From Candidatus Kapaibacterium sp. (GTDB taxonomy: Bacteria > Bacteroidota > Ignavibacteria > Kapaibacteriales > UBA4661), in NCBI GenBank assembly GCA_025358765.1, contig JANYIG010000289.1, positions 1-39,052 on the forward strand: DNA of 39,052 bases, written 5' to 3'. A program made the translations under genes and the position numbers. The notes beneath the pieces are model-generated. The model worked only from the letters and a program-made list of their open reading frames with translations. It did not search any database and was not told the DNA's origin. Of this stretch, positions 15,460 to 23,936 are shown in pieces (the stretch's first letter is position 1; each line of letters opens with the position of its first letter).

Positions 15460-17529
15460 CTACGACGATTCCGATACTATAAAGTACGTTTTCATCAACC
15501 CTTTGCCCTTAATCTCAAGCTCGCCACGCTCCACAAAAACAAATTTGCCCTTTGTTGATAGGTCATTGGTTATTGGGGAAAAATCTTGTTCGTGACGACT
15601 GACCAACGTTGCATGGCTATTGACCAATGAGAGTCTTCGATAGACTTCCTCCGAAACATGAATTGTATTTGCTTCTCCATGCGATTCCATCCGGCTTGCC
15701 GTATTCACCGTATCGCCCCAGAGGTCGTAAGAAAACTTACTTGTACCAAGCACACCCGCCACAATGGGACCCGTATGAATACCAATACGAATACTCAATG
15801 GGGTATTGAGCGTTGAAAGTTGCTTACGTAAATGATTGCCTTGCTCATCATCCGTTCTCCACGAACCGCTTTCAATCGCATGGAGCATCGCCAGCGCAAG
15901 CCGTGCAATCCGTTCGCAGTGGTCGTCCGTCACTTTGGGAACACCACCAACGACCATATAATTATCGCCTATCGTTTTGATTTTTTCCACGCCATGCCGA
16001 CGCACCAAATCATCAAAGGTCGTGAAGATGCGGTTCAAAAGCTCAACCAGCGCTTCGGGTGTGATTTGCGCGGAAATCTGTGTGAAACCTACAATGTCCG
16101 CAAACAGTACCGTTGCGCTCGGAAAGCTATCCACAATCGTCTGCTCGCCCGCTTTCAAGCGCTCGGCAATCGCTTCGGGCAAAACATTGAGCAGCAAGGA
16201 CTCCGCCTTGAATTTTTGTGCTTCGAGGTTTATGTTGAGGTGGTTTATTTTCTCCACGGAGCGCGACAACTCAAGGTTTTGCTCTTGAACTTGCGTGTTA
16301 ATAATTTCGATTTCAACGGATTGATGCTCTAAAATCTCCTGCTGCCGCAAAATTTCATTGTTTGCATTCAGCTTTTGACGATAACCAATAGTCACCACCA
16401 CTACTAATGCCACGAGCAGCGCAATCCCAAGAACCAATGTGTTCTGGCGCGTGGATTGAAGCTGCTGTTCGTGCTCAAGTTCTTCTATTTCTTTGTCTTT
16501 CTGGGTACTCATAAAACGTGCTTCCAACTCAGCCACTCGCTGAGTATTTTCTTTACTGAACACAGAATCCCGTAACGCGACCGAACGTTTGTACGACCGC
16601 AATGCCTCGCGGTCGTTGCCCATAGCCGCATACACCTCGGACATGGTGGAATGGGCCTCCTGCTCGTGCAAGACTATGCCAATATTCTCTGCCACATCAA
16701 TAGCTGTTTGCAACGCCTCTAATGCCTCGTTGTATCTGCCAAGCACCCGATAAATTTTACCTAAATTATTCAGCGAAAAGCTATAGAGTTCGTTTTCGCC
16801 TGTTTTTTTGCGAATAGAAACGGCTCTCAGGCAGTATTCAAGCGCTCTTTGGGATTCTTTTTGCTTGAGATACACTTCAGCAATATTATTAAAACAATAT
16901 GCCTGTCCTGATGAATCCTTGAGGTCTTGCCAGATGACAAGTGTTTTGAAAAAATACTCTAATGCACGGTCATAATCTCCTTGTTTGTCGTACACCCGAC
17001 CAATATTATTGTACGAATCCGCCGTACCGGCACGGTCTGCAAGCAAACCTTTGATGGCTAATGATTGGGAATACATCTCCAACGCAAACTGGTATTTGCC
17101 CTGCCGCATGGAGACAAGCCCAATATTACTGAGCGTGTTGGATATACCTCGTTTGTCACCGATGCGCTCCCGAATCGTCAAGGCATGGTGCAAATTCTCC
17201 AATGCGAGGTCGTATCTGCCAAGGCTTTCGTAATTAACGCCAATATTATTAAGCCCATATCCAAGACCTATACTATCGTTGAGCTTGATAGCGAGTGCAA
17301 TTGACTGTTGCGCGTAGTCCATAGAGCGCGAAGGACTACGGTCGCGGTAATGCCGTGCGATACGTCCCAGAAGGCGCACTACGCTTGTGTCTTGACGTTT
17401 TTCGACTTCGTATCGCTTCAACACGGATTCCAATGAATCAACGAGGTTATCTTGCGCTATGGCATGACGAACACTACTCACAGACAGGAGTGTTAAGACC
17501 ATGACGATTATGGCGAACAATTGCTTCAT
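15460..17529 (-). CDS. Periplasmic-TPR membrane adenylate cyclase, class III (cyclase B)
   Basis: The protein has 689 residues. A signal peptide ends near residue 25 (AIAQ) and about six TPRs fill residues 50-310. A TM helix lies at 365-383. One 28-residue stalk unit (RQQEILEHQ...) and the LLLNVLPEAIAERLKAGE connector lead to the catalytic domain at 474. D478, D522, K518, D602, N609 and R613 match the full catalytic and adenine-binding set, so it should make cAMP. An insert of about 20 residues (near 552-575) precedes the second half of the domain. Its ATG overlaps the stop of cyclase C (ATGA), so the two cyclases are co-translated and could form heterodimers; that last point is inference. 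Confidence 0.92.
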   Translation of the reverse strand: MKQLFAIIVMVLTLLSVSSVRHAIAQDNLVDSLESVLKRYEVEKRQDTSVVRLLGRIARHYRDRSPSRSMDYAQQSIALAIKLNDSIGLGYGLNNIGVNYESLGRYDLALENLHHALTIRERIGDKRGISNTLSNIGLVSMRQGKYQFALEMYSQSLAIKGLLADRAGTADSYNNIGRVYDKQGDYDRALEYFFKTLVIWQDLKDSSGQAYCFNNIAEVYLKQKESQRALEYCLRAVSIRKKTGENELYSFSLNNLGKIYRVLGRYNEALEALQTAIDVAENIGIVLHEQEAHSTMSEVYAAMGNDREALRSYKRSVALRDSVFSKENTQRVAELEARFMSTQKDKEIEELEHEQQLQSTRQNTLVLGIALLVALVVVVTIGYRQKLNANNEILRQQEILEHQSVEIEIINTQVQEQNLELSRSVEKINHLNINLEAQKFKAESLLLNVLPEAIAERLKAGEQTIVDSFPSATVLFADIVGFTQISAQITPEALVELLNRIFTTFDDLVRRHGVEKIKTIGDNYMVVGGVPKVTDDHCERIARLALAMLHAIESGSWRTDDEQGNHLRKQLSTLNTPLSIRIGIHTGPIVAGVLGTSKFSYDLWGDTVNTASRMESHGEANTIHVSEEVYRRLSLVNSHATLVSRHEQDFSPITNDLSTKGKFVFVERGELEIKGKGLMKTYFIVSESS

Positions 17530-19763
17530 ACTATTGCCTCCTGTCCCGTCGTGTGCTTGCCCACCAGAAAATACGTCTGCATCATGCCCTTACCTTTAAT
17601 ATGCGTAATGCCACAATCTTCAAACTCAAAATCCTTGCAAAGTTTTTCGTGTACCTCTGCCGTACAGTGGATCTTGCCCGCCTCGCCGTGAGATTCCATG
17701 CGTGATGCTGTGTTGACGGTATCGCCCCAAAGGTCATAGTTGAATTTTTTTGTGCCGATAACGCCCGCAATCGCTTCCCCTGTGTGCATCCCAATCCTTA
17801 CAGACAGCCCAATAATCCCCATCGTCTCTGCCAAATGGCGCAACGCTTCGTGCATTTCCAATGCCAATAATGCAACCGCTGCCGCAGCATCTTCATGAAC
17901 AGTCGTGCCTGATGCCCTCCTGTGTGGAGTTGGTGAACTACAATGGGCGCTCGGAAGCCCGCCCACAACCATATATGCATCGCCGATGGTTTTAATTTTC
18001 TCCACACCAAAACGTTCAACAAGCTGATCGAACTCGGAAAATACGGAATCTAACAACGATACTAATGCTTCCGGCTTAATACGGGCTGAAAGCCGCGTAA
18101 AACCTGCAATATCGGCAAAAAGAACCGTCACGTTCGGGAGTTTATCGGCTATCGTCTGCTCGCCTGCTTTCAAGCGCTCGGCAATACGCGGCGGCAACAC
18201 GTTGAGTAGCAAATCTTCCGATTTTTCGCGTTCCGAAGCAATACCCACATTTTTTTTGAGCAACTCCATATTCGTGAACATAATTTGCTGCGATTGTTCG
18301 TTCAATACCTCAAGCTGACGCTGAATTTCTTCGTTTGCATCGTGCAGTTGCCCGTTTTTTGTCTCCAATTCTTTCGTGCGCTCGGCTACAACGCTCTCCA
18401 ATTCTTCCTTCTGGCGTTCTATCAACCGTTGTTTTTCGCGTTCTTGGTCAATCGCCTGACGGGAAAGCTCTTGGACGTTGAGGAGCTGTTCGCCAATTTT
18501 TTGGTTCATATTTGCAAAATGCCGCGCCACGTACAGTGCCATTGCAACGGGCATGGATAAAAATGTTCCGTATTGCGTGAATGCTTGCCAACCAAGAGCG
18601 AGCTTCCACCCCGCCAATGTGCTAATAATCAAGCTAACCGACGTAACCAAAAACATACTTACCCCCACTCCGATTATCACCGCTCCATCACGCTTACGAC
18701 GAATAGCAACAACAACAATACGACAAAATTCCGCAAACTGTACCGTTACCACCACCAACAATAGCACGTTCCAAGAAGAAATCGGCAATATAAATCGCCC
18801 AATAACCAACCCCACCGCCGACGGCACAACAAACCATAACCGATGACGCAAAGGCTGTTCATACACGATTGTGTAAAGCGCCGCCGACAGTGATAATATC
18901 ACCATCGCCAATGCTACCACAAAAGCGATTTCATTCCACACCAAGCGCTCTCTGGTTGTATGCAAATACAACCGCGCATAATACGAGAAGCACACGCCCG
19001 CGAGCATTACGGAAAACACCGCCAAATAGAGATTTGTTTTGTTGCTTTGCACGTAAACATACATGGCATAATGCAATAATGCCAATAAAATCAATATTCC
19101 AATAGGAACCATAGCAAAAATGATCGTCACCGTGCGATCAGCAGCATAACGCTGGAGGCGGCTTGCGGACTCGCCCATGGCAAACGAAAAACCTAATGTT
19201 CCTTTTAAGCCTTGCCCGTAACGGTTATTCAATGTACGCAGTCGCGCATCGGAGTACCGCAGTGCCAGAACATGGCGTGGCGAACTATCGAGAAAGAGCG
19301 GGACGGGGCGGGCTTGTGTGTGGAAAGCTTTTTCGAGGGTTGCATCAGCGCTTACAATACCAAAACGGTTTACCAACCGACCGTCACAATACAGCTCCGA
19401 AGCGCCAAAATGGTTCATCACCACCGCAACCGTCGTGTTGTAGAGTGAAGAATCTACTTCCAGCACAAGACGGAACCACCCAAGCCCAGACCAGAAGTCA
19501 TCGGCAAGGGTGTCAAGAGCGAGCATAGTCGGCAAAACACGCCAATTGGAATCATTCAATGTAGGTAGCGTATAGGCAAGATTATCGCCCGTGCGAAATT
19601 TCCACCATGTTTCCGTTCCAACAACACGGTTATTCGCAAGAGAATCAGCGGCAATACGAAGAACTGCCCTCTGCACGGTATCTGTGTCGGCACGCAACGA
19701 CGGCACGCACCACCACAAAAAGCAGGTAAGAAAAAATAGTGGCAACCGATGGAAAAATTTCAT
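17526..19763 (-). CDS. 7TM-type membrane adenylate cyclase with jelly-roll-like sensor (cyclase C)
   Basis: The protein has 745 residues. After a signal peptide (1-25) comes an extracytoplasmic domain (about 26-205) with WFRLVLEVDSSL and ELYCDGRLVNRFG, typical of galactose-binding or 7TMR-DISM-associated beta-sandwich sensors. About seven hydrophobic helices lie between 212 and 430. A long coiled coil and the LLLNVLPPRIAERLKAGE connector precede the cyclase at 547. Catalytic D551, D595, K591, D677, N684 and R688 are intact, which predicts adenylate cyclase activity. A basic, serine-rich insert of about 17 residues follows GGLP (near 604). No TPR is present, which sets it apart from its neighbours. 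Sugar or other small-ligand sensing is inferred from the domain type. Confidence 0.9.
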   Translation of the reverse strand: MKFFHRLPLFFLTCFLWWCVPSLRADTDTVQRAVLRIAADSLANNRVVGTETWWKFRTGDNLAYTLPTLNDSNWRVLPTMLALDTLADDFWSGLGWFRLVLEVDSSLYNTTVAVVMNHFGASELYCDGRLVNRFGIVSADATLEKAFHTQARPVPLFLDSSPRHVLALRYSDARLRTLNNRYGQGLKGTLGFSFAMGESASRLQRYAADRTVTIIFAMVPIGILILLALLHYAMYVYVQSNKTNLYLAVFSVMLAGVCFSYYARLYLHTTRERLVWNEIAFVVALAMVILSLSAALYTIVYEQPLRHRLWFVVPSAVGLVIGRFILPISSWNVLLLVVVTVQFAEFCRIVVVAIRRKRDGAVIIGVGVSMFLVTSVSLIISTLAGWKLALGWQAFTQYGTFLSMPVAMALYVARHFANMNQKIGEQLLNVQELSRQAIDQEREKQRLIERQKEELESVVAERTKELETKNGQLHDANEEIQRQLEVLNEQSQQIMFTNMELLKKNVGIASEREKSEDLLLNVLPPRIAERLKAGEQTIADKLPNVTVLFADIAGFTRLSARIKPEALVSLLDSVFSEFDQLVERFGVEKIKTIGDAYMVVGGLPSAHCSSPTPHRRASGTTVHEDAAAAVALLALEMHEALRHLAETMGIIGLSVRIGMHTGEAIAGVIGTKKFNYDLWGDTVNTASRMESHGEAGKIHCTAEVHEKLCKDFEFEDCGITHIKGKGMMQTYFLVGKHTTGQEAIV

Positions 19764-19853
19764 ACACGAACGCCATTATGGGACGAAAGAATTGGCAGCA
19801 ATGTGATACATCTTCACCGAAAAACCGAAATAAGAACGACAGATTCTCGCGGT

Positions 19854-21119
19854 TCAGCTTTCGTAACGGCTGTTTACCTGATGTCTATCATTGGTGACTT
19901 CTTCGACGTAAGCAGGAAATTCGACGCAAAATGTCGCACCGCTGCCCGCCTCACTTTCGCACCACACACAAGCATTCATAAGCTCTACAAGCCGTTTGAC
20001 GATAGAAAGCCCCAGACCCGTCGAATGCTCACCACCCGTTGGTTGCGCGGTAAGCCGTACAAATTTTCCAAAGAGTTTTGTTTGGTCGGCGGCGCTAATG
20101 CCAGGACCTTCGTCTTTTACACGTATCAAGCAACAAGGGGCGGATAGCAAGCCCGATAGAGCTTCTGCCTTGTGAGCCGAAACCCAAACATTTTTTCCAT
20201 GCGGCGAATATTTCACGGCATTGGAAAGCAGGTTATCAACAACTTGCATCAGTGCTTTATCGTCTGCCAGCGCAATCAACTCAGGTGAGTTGGCATAATG
20301 AATGTTGATACCCTTGCGAGCCGCTTGGAGACGGTATCGCTCGACAATTGCCAGCACAAGTCCGTCTATATGTATGGGTTTCACCATGATTGGCATACTA
20401 CCGCTTTCAATCATTTCTACCTTGAGCAGATGGTCAATCAATTCTATACCCCGCTCGGCAGACGAATCAATCACTTTCGCCAATGTCGCAATAAGTGTCG
20501 GCGTTAATTCATCCGCCTCCAGAATGATTTCAACGCTTGTTCGGACCGAACTGAGAGGGTTTTTCAAATCGTGTGCAACAATACGAAGAATTTCTCTCCG
20601 TTCGTAATTCATCTCGGCGAGCGCTTTGTTAGCCTCTTCCAAACGGACAAGTGCTTTTGTAAGGGCTGCGTTTTGTGTGGATACATCGTAATGCTCGAAC
20701 GATAAACGCACGGCTTCTAACAAATCCGCATTTTTCCACGGTTTTGTAAGAAAACGGTACGCATGACCAAGATTGATACTATCAATAATCTCCGCCACAT
20801 CTGCATACCCCGTCAAAATCACACGCACCGCATTCGGCACAAATTCGTTTGCCTTTGCCAAAAATTCAGCACCAGAAATGCCGGGCATCCGTTGGTCAGC
20901 GATAATTACCTCTGGCATGAACCCTTGTGACAACAACGTAAGCGCATAATCCCCTGACTCTGCGGTTTGTACCTCATAAACATCGGCAAACAGATTTTCT
21001 AACAACGTCAACAGCGCTACTTCATCATCCACAATCAGCAGCTTTCTATACGACGGCTTTTCCAACTGTACTTGTGATGGCTGCAGTCCCGTAAACGCCG
21101 TTGTTTTGATGGTAAGCAT
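19854..21119 (-). CDS. Receiver-histidine kinase fusion (REC-HisKA-HATPase)
   Basis: The ATG at 21119 gives 421 residues and lies four bases after the stop of HK5; an upstream in-frame extension inside HK5 is rejected. The receiver (about 25-140) has D31/D32, phospho-acceptor D75 (ADQRMP) and K126 (TKPW). A coiled coil leads to HisKA with H183 in VAHDLKNPLS and a complete HATPase with DNLLSNAVKY, DEGPG and GLGLS. The layout repeats that of the gene at 11821, so the two are paralogues. The tight spacing with HK5 indicates one operon, with HK5 the probable phosphodonor. Confidence 0.92.
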   Translation of the reverse strand: MLTIKTTAFTGLQPSQVQLEKPSYRKLLIVDDEVALLTLLENLFADVYEVQTAESGDYALTLLSQGFMPEVIIADQRMPGISGAEFLAKANEFVPNAVRVILTGYADVAEIIDSINLGHAYRFLTKPWKNADLLEAVRLSFEHYDVSTQNAALTKALVRLEEANKALAEMNYERREILRIVAHDLKNPLSSVRTSVEIILEADELTPTLIATLAKVIDSSAERGIELIDHLLKVEMIESGSMPIMVKPIHIDGLVLAIVERYRLQAARKGINIHYANSPELIALADDKALMQVVDNLLSNAVKYSPHGKNVWVSAHKAEALSGLLSAPCCLIRVKDEGPGISAADQTKLFGKFVRLTAQPTGGEHSTGLGLSIVKRLVELMNACVWCESEAGSGATFCVEFPAYVEEVTNDRHQVNSRYES

Positions 21120-21123
21120 GGAA

Positions 21124-22527
21124 TTACTTTCTGAGAATGGGGTATTGATGATGGGAAGTTTGCCACGATGAAACAGCGTCTGTCGCCTTTGAAAACGGGA
21201 ACGTAAGCACAAATGTCGTACCCACGCCAACTTCAGATGACACTGCGATATTCGCGCCGTGCTGTTCGATGATACTTTTGCTAATGCTCAAGCCTAATCC
21301 GCTATTATCACCACCTTTGGCGGAAAAAAACGGCTCAAAAATATTCTGCTGTAGTTCATCGGACATTCCCGCGCCATTGTCCCGAACACGAATAACGATG
21401 CCACCTGATGCCGATTCTGATGTTGGCAAACATTCCCCCTCCAAACAGATATGCGTTGCACCTGCTTGAGCCGCATTCACCATTAAATTCAAAAATACCT
21501 GATTGATTTCTGCGAAATTGGCACTCAGACTCAAGTGTTCTTCAAATGCCGTTTCCACAACTATGCCTTTGAATTGATACCGAAAAATCTGAATCGTCGA
21601 GCGGAGTTCTGTGGCAATATCACCCATCTGTGCGCCCACACGCTGATGTTTGGTAAAGTTTTGCAGGTTATTCACAATCTGTTTTACGCGCTCGGAGCCT
21701 TCTAACGCCACATCGAGCATCTTTACTGCTTTTACCATCATCGTGCGGAAACCGTGCGCCTCGACGGATTTGCTACCCGCTTCGTCCAACAGGGAGAAGA
21801 AAAACTCATTGATTGCGCTCATGGTGTGCTGAACGCTCTCTAATGCTGAATAAACAGCCGCGTTCGGATTATTGATTTCGTGCATCACTCCCGCCGTCAG
21901 CATCCCGGCGGTACTCATACGTTCGCTGTGAACAAGTTGCGCTTCTTTTTCTTTGAGTTCACGTAATGCAACGTCCAATTGCCCATTCTTTTCTTGCAAT
22001 TCCACGTTTGCCGAGACGATTTCGTGGACTAAATCATCACGAAGCGCCATCTGCGTACGAATCTCGGCGTTCGCAATGTCAATCAGTGAGAGTGCCGACT
22101 CGACCTGAATATTTTTTTCGTTCAACTCGGCATTCGTACGTTCAATAAGACGTGATTGCTCAGTTTGTATCACGATTTGACGACGAACTTCCTCATTCGC
22201 TTCGGAAAGTTGGAGATTGTTCTCCACCAGCATATTGTTGAACAATTGAATATCTTGCGCCTGTCTGTTGATAATATCTTGCTGCTGCTGAAGGTCAGCA
22301 TTCGTTGCCCGCAACTGTTCTTCGGACTTGCCTTTCAGCCTGTATTGATACATAAATATCCCGAACAACACCAACACAAGCACCAACACGACGAATAATA
22401 TCCACGTCACCATCGTAAACTCAAAGGCAAAACCTGCATAGTGAACGTCACCATACTGAAAGCCAAATACTGCCACAACAGGCACAATCAGCCACAACGG
22501 GAAGGAATATTGTACGGTATAGCTCAT
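21124..22527 (-). CDS. Membrane histidine kinase, HPK4/NtrB-like head (HK5)
   Basis: The protein has 467 residues. Two hydrophobic segments (about 8-26 and 38-60) suggest a short membrane anchor with almost no external domain. A long coiled coil (65-205) follows. The dimerisation box is VMHEINNPN with H216, which differs from the AHDLKNP box of the other kinases and matches the HPK4 group. The HATPase has NLMVNAAQAG, DNGAGM, FEPFFSAK and GLGLSISKSI. It may sense membrane state or a signal through the coil. It forms a two-gene unit with the REC-kinase downstream. The kinase remnant at 576-671 is its closest relative in the window. Confidence 0.92.
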   Translation of the reverse strand: MSYTVQYSFPLWLIVPVVAVFGFQYGDVHYAGFAFEFTMVTWILFVVLVLVLVLFGIFMYQYRLKGKSEEQLRATNADLQQQQDIINRQAQDIQLFNNMLVENNLQLSEANEEVRRQIVIQTEQSRLIERTNAELNEKNIQVESALSLIDIANAEIRTQMALRDDLVHEIVSANVELQEKNGQLDVALRELKEKEAQLVHSERMSTAGMLTAGVMHEINNPNAAVYSALESVQHTMSAINEFFFSLLDEAGSKSVEAHGFRTMMVKAVKMLDVALEGSERVKQIVNNLQNFTKHQRVGAQMGDIATELRSTIQIFRYQFKGIVVETAFEEHLSLSANFAEINQVFLNLMVNAAQAGATHICLEGECLPTSESASGGIVIRVRDNGAGMSDELQQNIFEPFFSAKGGDNSGLGLSISKSIIEQHGANIAVSSEVGVGTTFVLTFPFSKATDAVSSWQTSHHQYPILRK

Positions 22528-22602
22528 CTGTTATTCACGTGTACGCTCATGAAAATGGAACCAACGATGTTCCCGTGCGCGAGGAAACGCCGATGTACGT
22601 TC

Positions 22603-22632
22603 CTTTTGACGGGTTTCTGCACCCGTCAAAAG
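22603..22632. repeat. Perfect 12-bp inverted repeat
   Basis: CTTTTGACGGGT and ACCCGTCAAAAG are exact complements around a six-base centre (TTCTGC). It lies 76 bases upstream of the HK5 start codon and about 480 bases after cas5. No T-run follows on either strand, so an operator, transcript hairpin or mobile-palindrome origin is more likely than a terminator. Confidence 0.8.
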
Positions 22633-22694
22633 TACGCATTTTCACCCACGCAGCAAAAACAGAAGAACACAAGGCACGGCATACTTCCCTATTA

Positions 22695-22730
22695 AAATAG
22701 AGCAGCCCATTTAAAAATAGAACAGCCCAC
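22695..22730. repeat. Two 16-bp direct repeats, period 20
   Basis: AAAATAGAGCAGCCCA (22695-22710) and AAAATAGAACAGCCCA (22715-22730) differ at one base and are 20 bases apart, roughly two helical turns. The spacing would suit a dimeric regulator binding one DNA face, but a short remnant of a mobile element is equally possible. Confidence 0.75.
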
Positions 22731-23108
22731 TTCGGGATTTCTGTCCGTCAGCAGGCTGTGTTTTGGATAAAAAATTGAGCGCCTTCCTCCAGAAGCGAAT
22801 GGAGGCAAAATGCGGGATTACATGGCGGGCAGAGTTTTTTCTTCAACTCTTTTTAACGTTTTAAGAGTTCATAATGGGTTACTCTTTTTGTCCGCGGTTT
22901 TATGGCAGGGCGCTTTGGGCGCTCACTTTATCTCATTAGCAAGGTGATTGTTTACTGGTTACCAGCCGTATTGATTTGCTGTTCCAGCGTTTTGTTCACC
23001 CACTATTTTCCACAATGGTTCGAGTAAGGTTAAACATTGCATCACACAACAAAGAGCTTTCAATACCGTATCGGTTCGAGTACAGATGGAACATTATGAA
23101 ATGCTACA

Positions 23109-23936
23109 CTACGAATGTTTTTTGTAAATTTTCCCCCTGCTGGTTCCTTCAAGCCTTCCGGCAATTAAATAGGCTACAATTTCCGTTTTTTTGTCACCGC
23201 AAAGCCACCAGTGCGGAAATGCTGTTTTCCAAGCTTGTTGTTTATTATTCGGTTTGATGCGCGACAACGTTACAATCATCAGCTGTTTTCCCTGCTGAAG
23301 CCATTGTTCCATCTGTTCTGGCGGAACCTCACCGCTTGGAAGGTAGATGACCTCACTATGCTGGAGATGACAAGCCGGAGAGTATTCTTCTACTGCTCCG
23401 CACAGCGAGCATAAAGAATCATGCGTTCCCAAATGCGTCAGGTTCTCCAAGCCGCACCGAATAGAACGTTCAAATGATTCGGGGGCAGCCACATACAACG
23501 TCATTGCGCCCTCGACCAGTGCATGTTCGCGCGTGGCTTGGCTGATGTTGGTCAGTCCAAAGCGAGGATTGACACCCTTTCTACGATCTTTACCGATATA
23601 TTCTACATCGTAGCGCCGGATTTGGTGAAAGGCGCGAAAAAAAATCATTCCCGCTGGCGCATCCACACACACCTTCAGCAAATGTGCGTTTTGCAAAATC
23701 GCTTGCGCTTCCTCCGCCTTTCCTACACGAAATAACGATGAGGCAATACCGAGAATAACCGTCGTTGGCGAAACTACCGGTGAGCCGACGGCAGCGGCAA
23801 AAACTGAACGAGGGTCGCGGTAGGAATACGTATGGAACGTGTACTGCGCTCGCAGCCACTGCAACGCTTCAAGCTGCTCGCCTCCAGCAAGGTTGTTGCT
23901 CCCAACTACATGCTCGCTCCGCGTTTTTTGTCTCAT
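23109..23936 (-). CDS. cas5: Cas5-like Cascade subunit
   Basis: The protein has 275 residues, last of four overlapping genes. The N-terminal half (TFHTYSYRDPRSVF, then SPVVSPTTVILGIASSLF at 52-69) follows the Cas5 RAMP pattern in which a proline-rich strand leads into a helix of the ferredoxin-like fold. Cas5 caps the 5' handle of crRNA in type I Cascade. Residues 176-193 carry C176, C179, C189 and H190/H193, a possible zinc knuckle that is not a standard Cas5 feature. The ATG overlaps the cas7 stop by four bases. Identification rests on the N-terminal pattern and on position after cas7, and the divergent C-terminus prevents subtype assignment. Confidence 0.75.
   Translation of the reverse strand: MRQKTRSEHVVGSNNLAGGEQLEALQWLRAQYTFHTYSYRDPRSVFAAAVGSPVVSPTTVILGIASSLFRVGKAEEAQAILQNAHLLKVCVDAPAGMIFFRAFHQIRRYDVEYIGKDRRKGVNPRFGLTNISQATREHALVEGAMTLYVAAPESFERSIRCGLENLTHLGTHDSLCSLCGAVEEYSPACHLQHSEVIYLPSGEVPPEQMEQWLQQGKQLMIVTLSRIKPNNKQQAWKTAFPHWWLCGDKKTEIVAYLIAGRLEGTSRGKIYKKHS

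Larger units (their letters stand above)
22528..23108. other. Gene-free 580-base spacer downstream of cas5
   Basis: No credible coding region is seen on either strand. It contains the inverted repeat at 22603-22632, the direct repeats at 22695-22730, a 6-bp inverted pair CCTCCA/TGGAGG near 22785-22805, and an AACTCTT/AAGAGTT stem at 22845-22869. No 28-37 base repeat with spacers is present, so it is not a CRISPR array. No cas3 remnant can be recognised. Confidence 0.7.

Noticed and set aside
22845-22869. Rho-independent terminator after cas5
   Set aside because: The AACTCTT/AAGAGTT stem is short, has an 11-base loop and no T-run follows it in the transcript direction.
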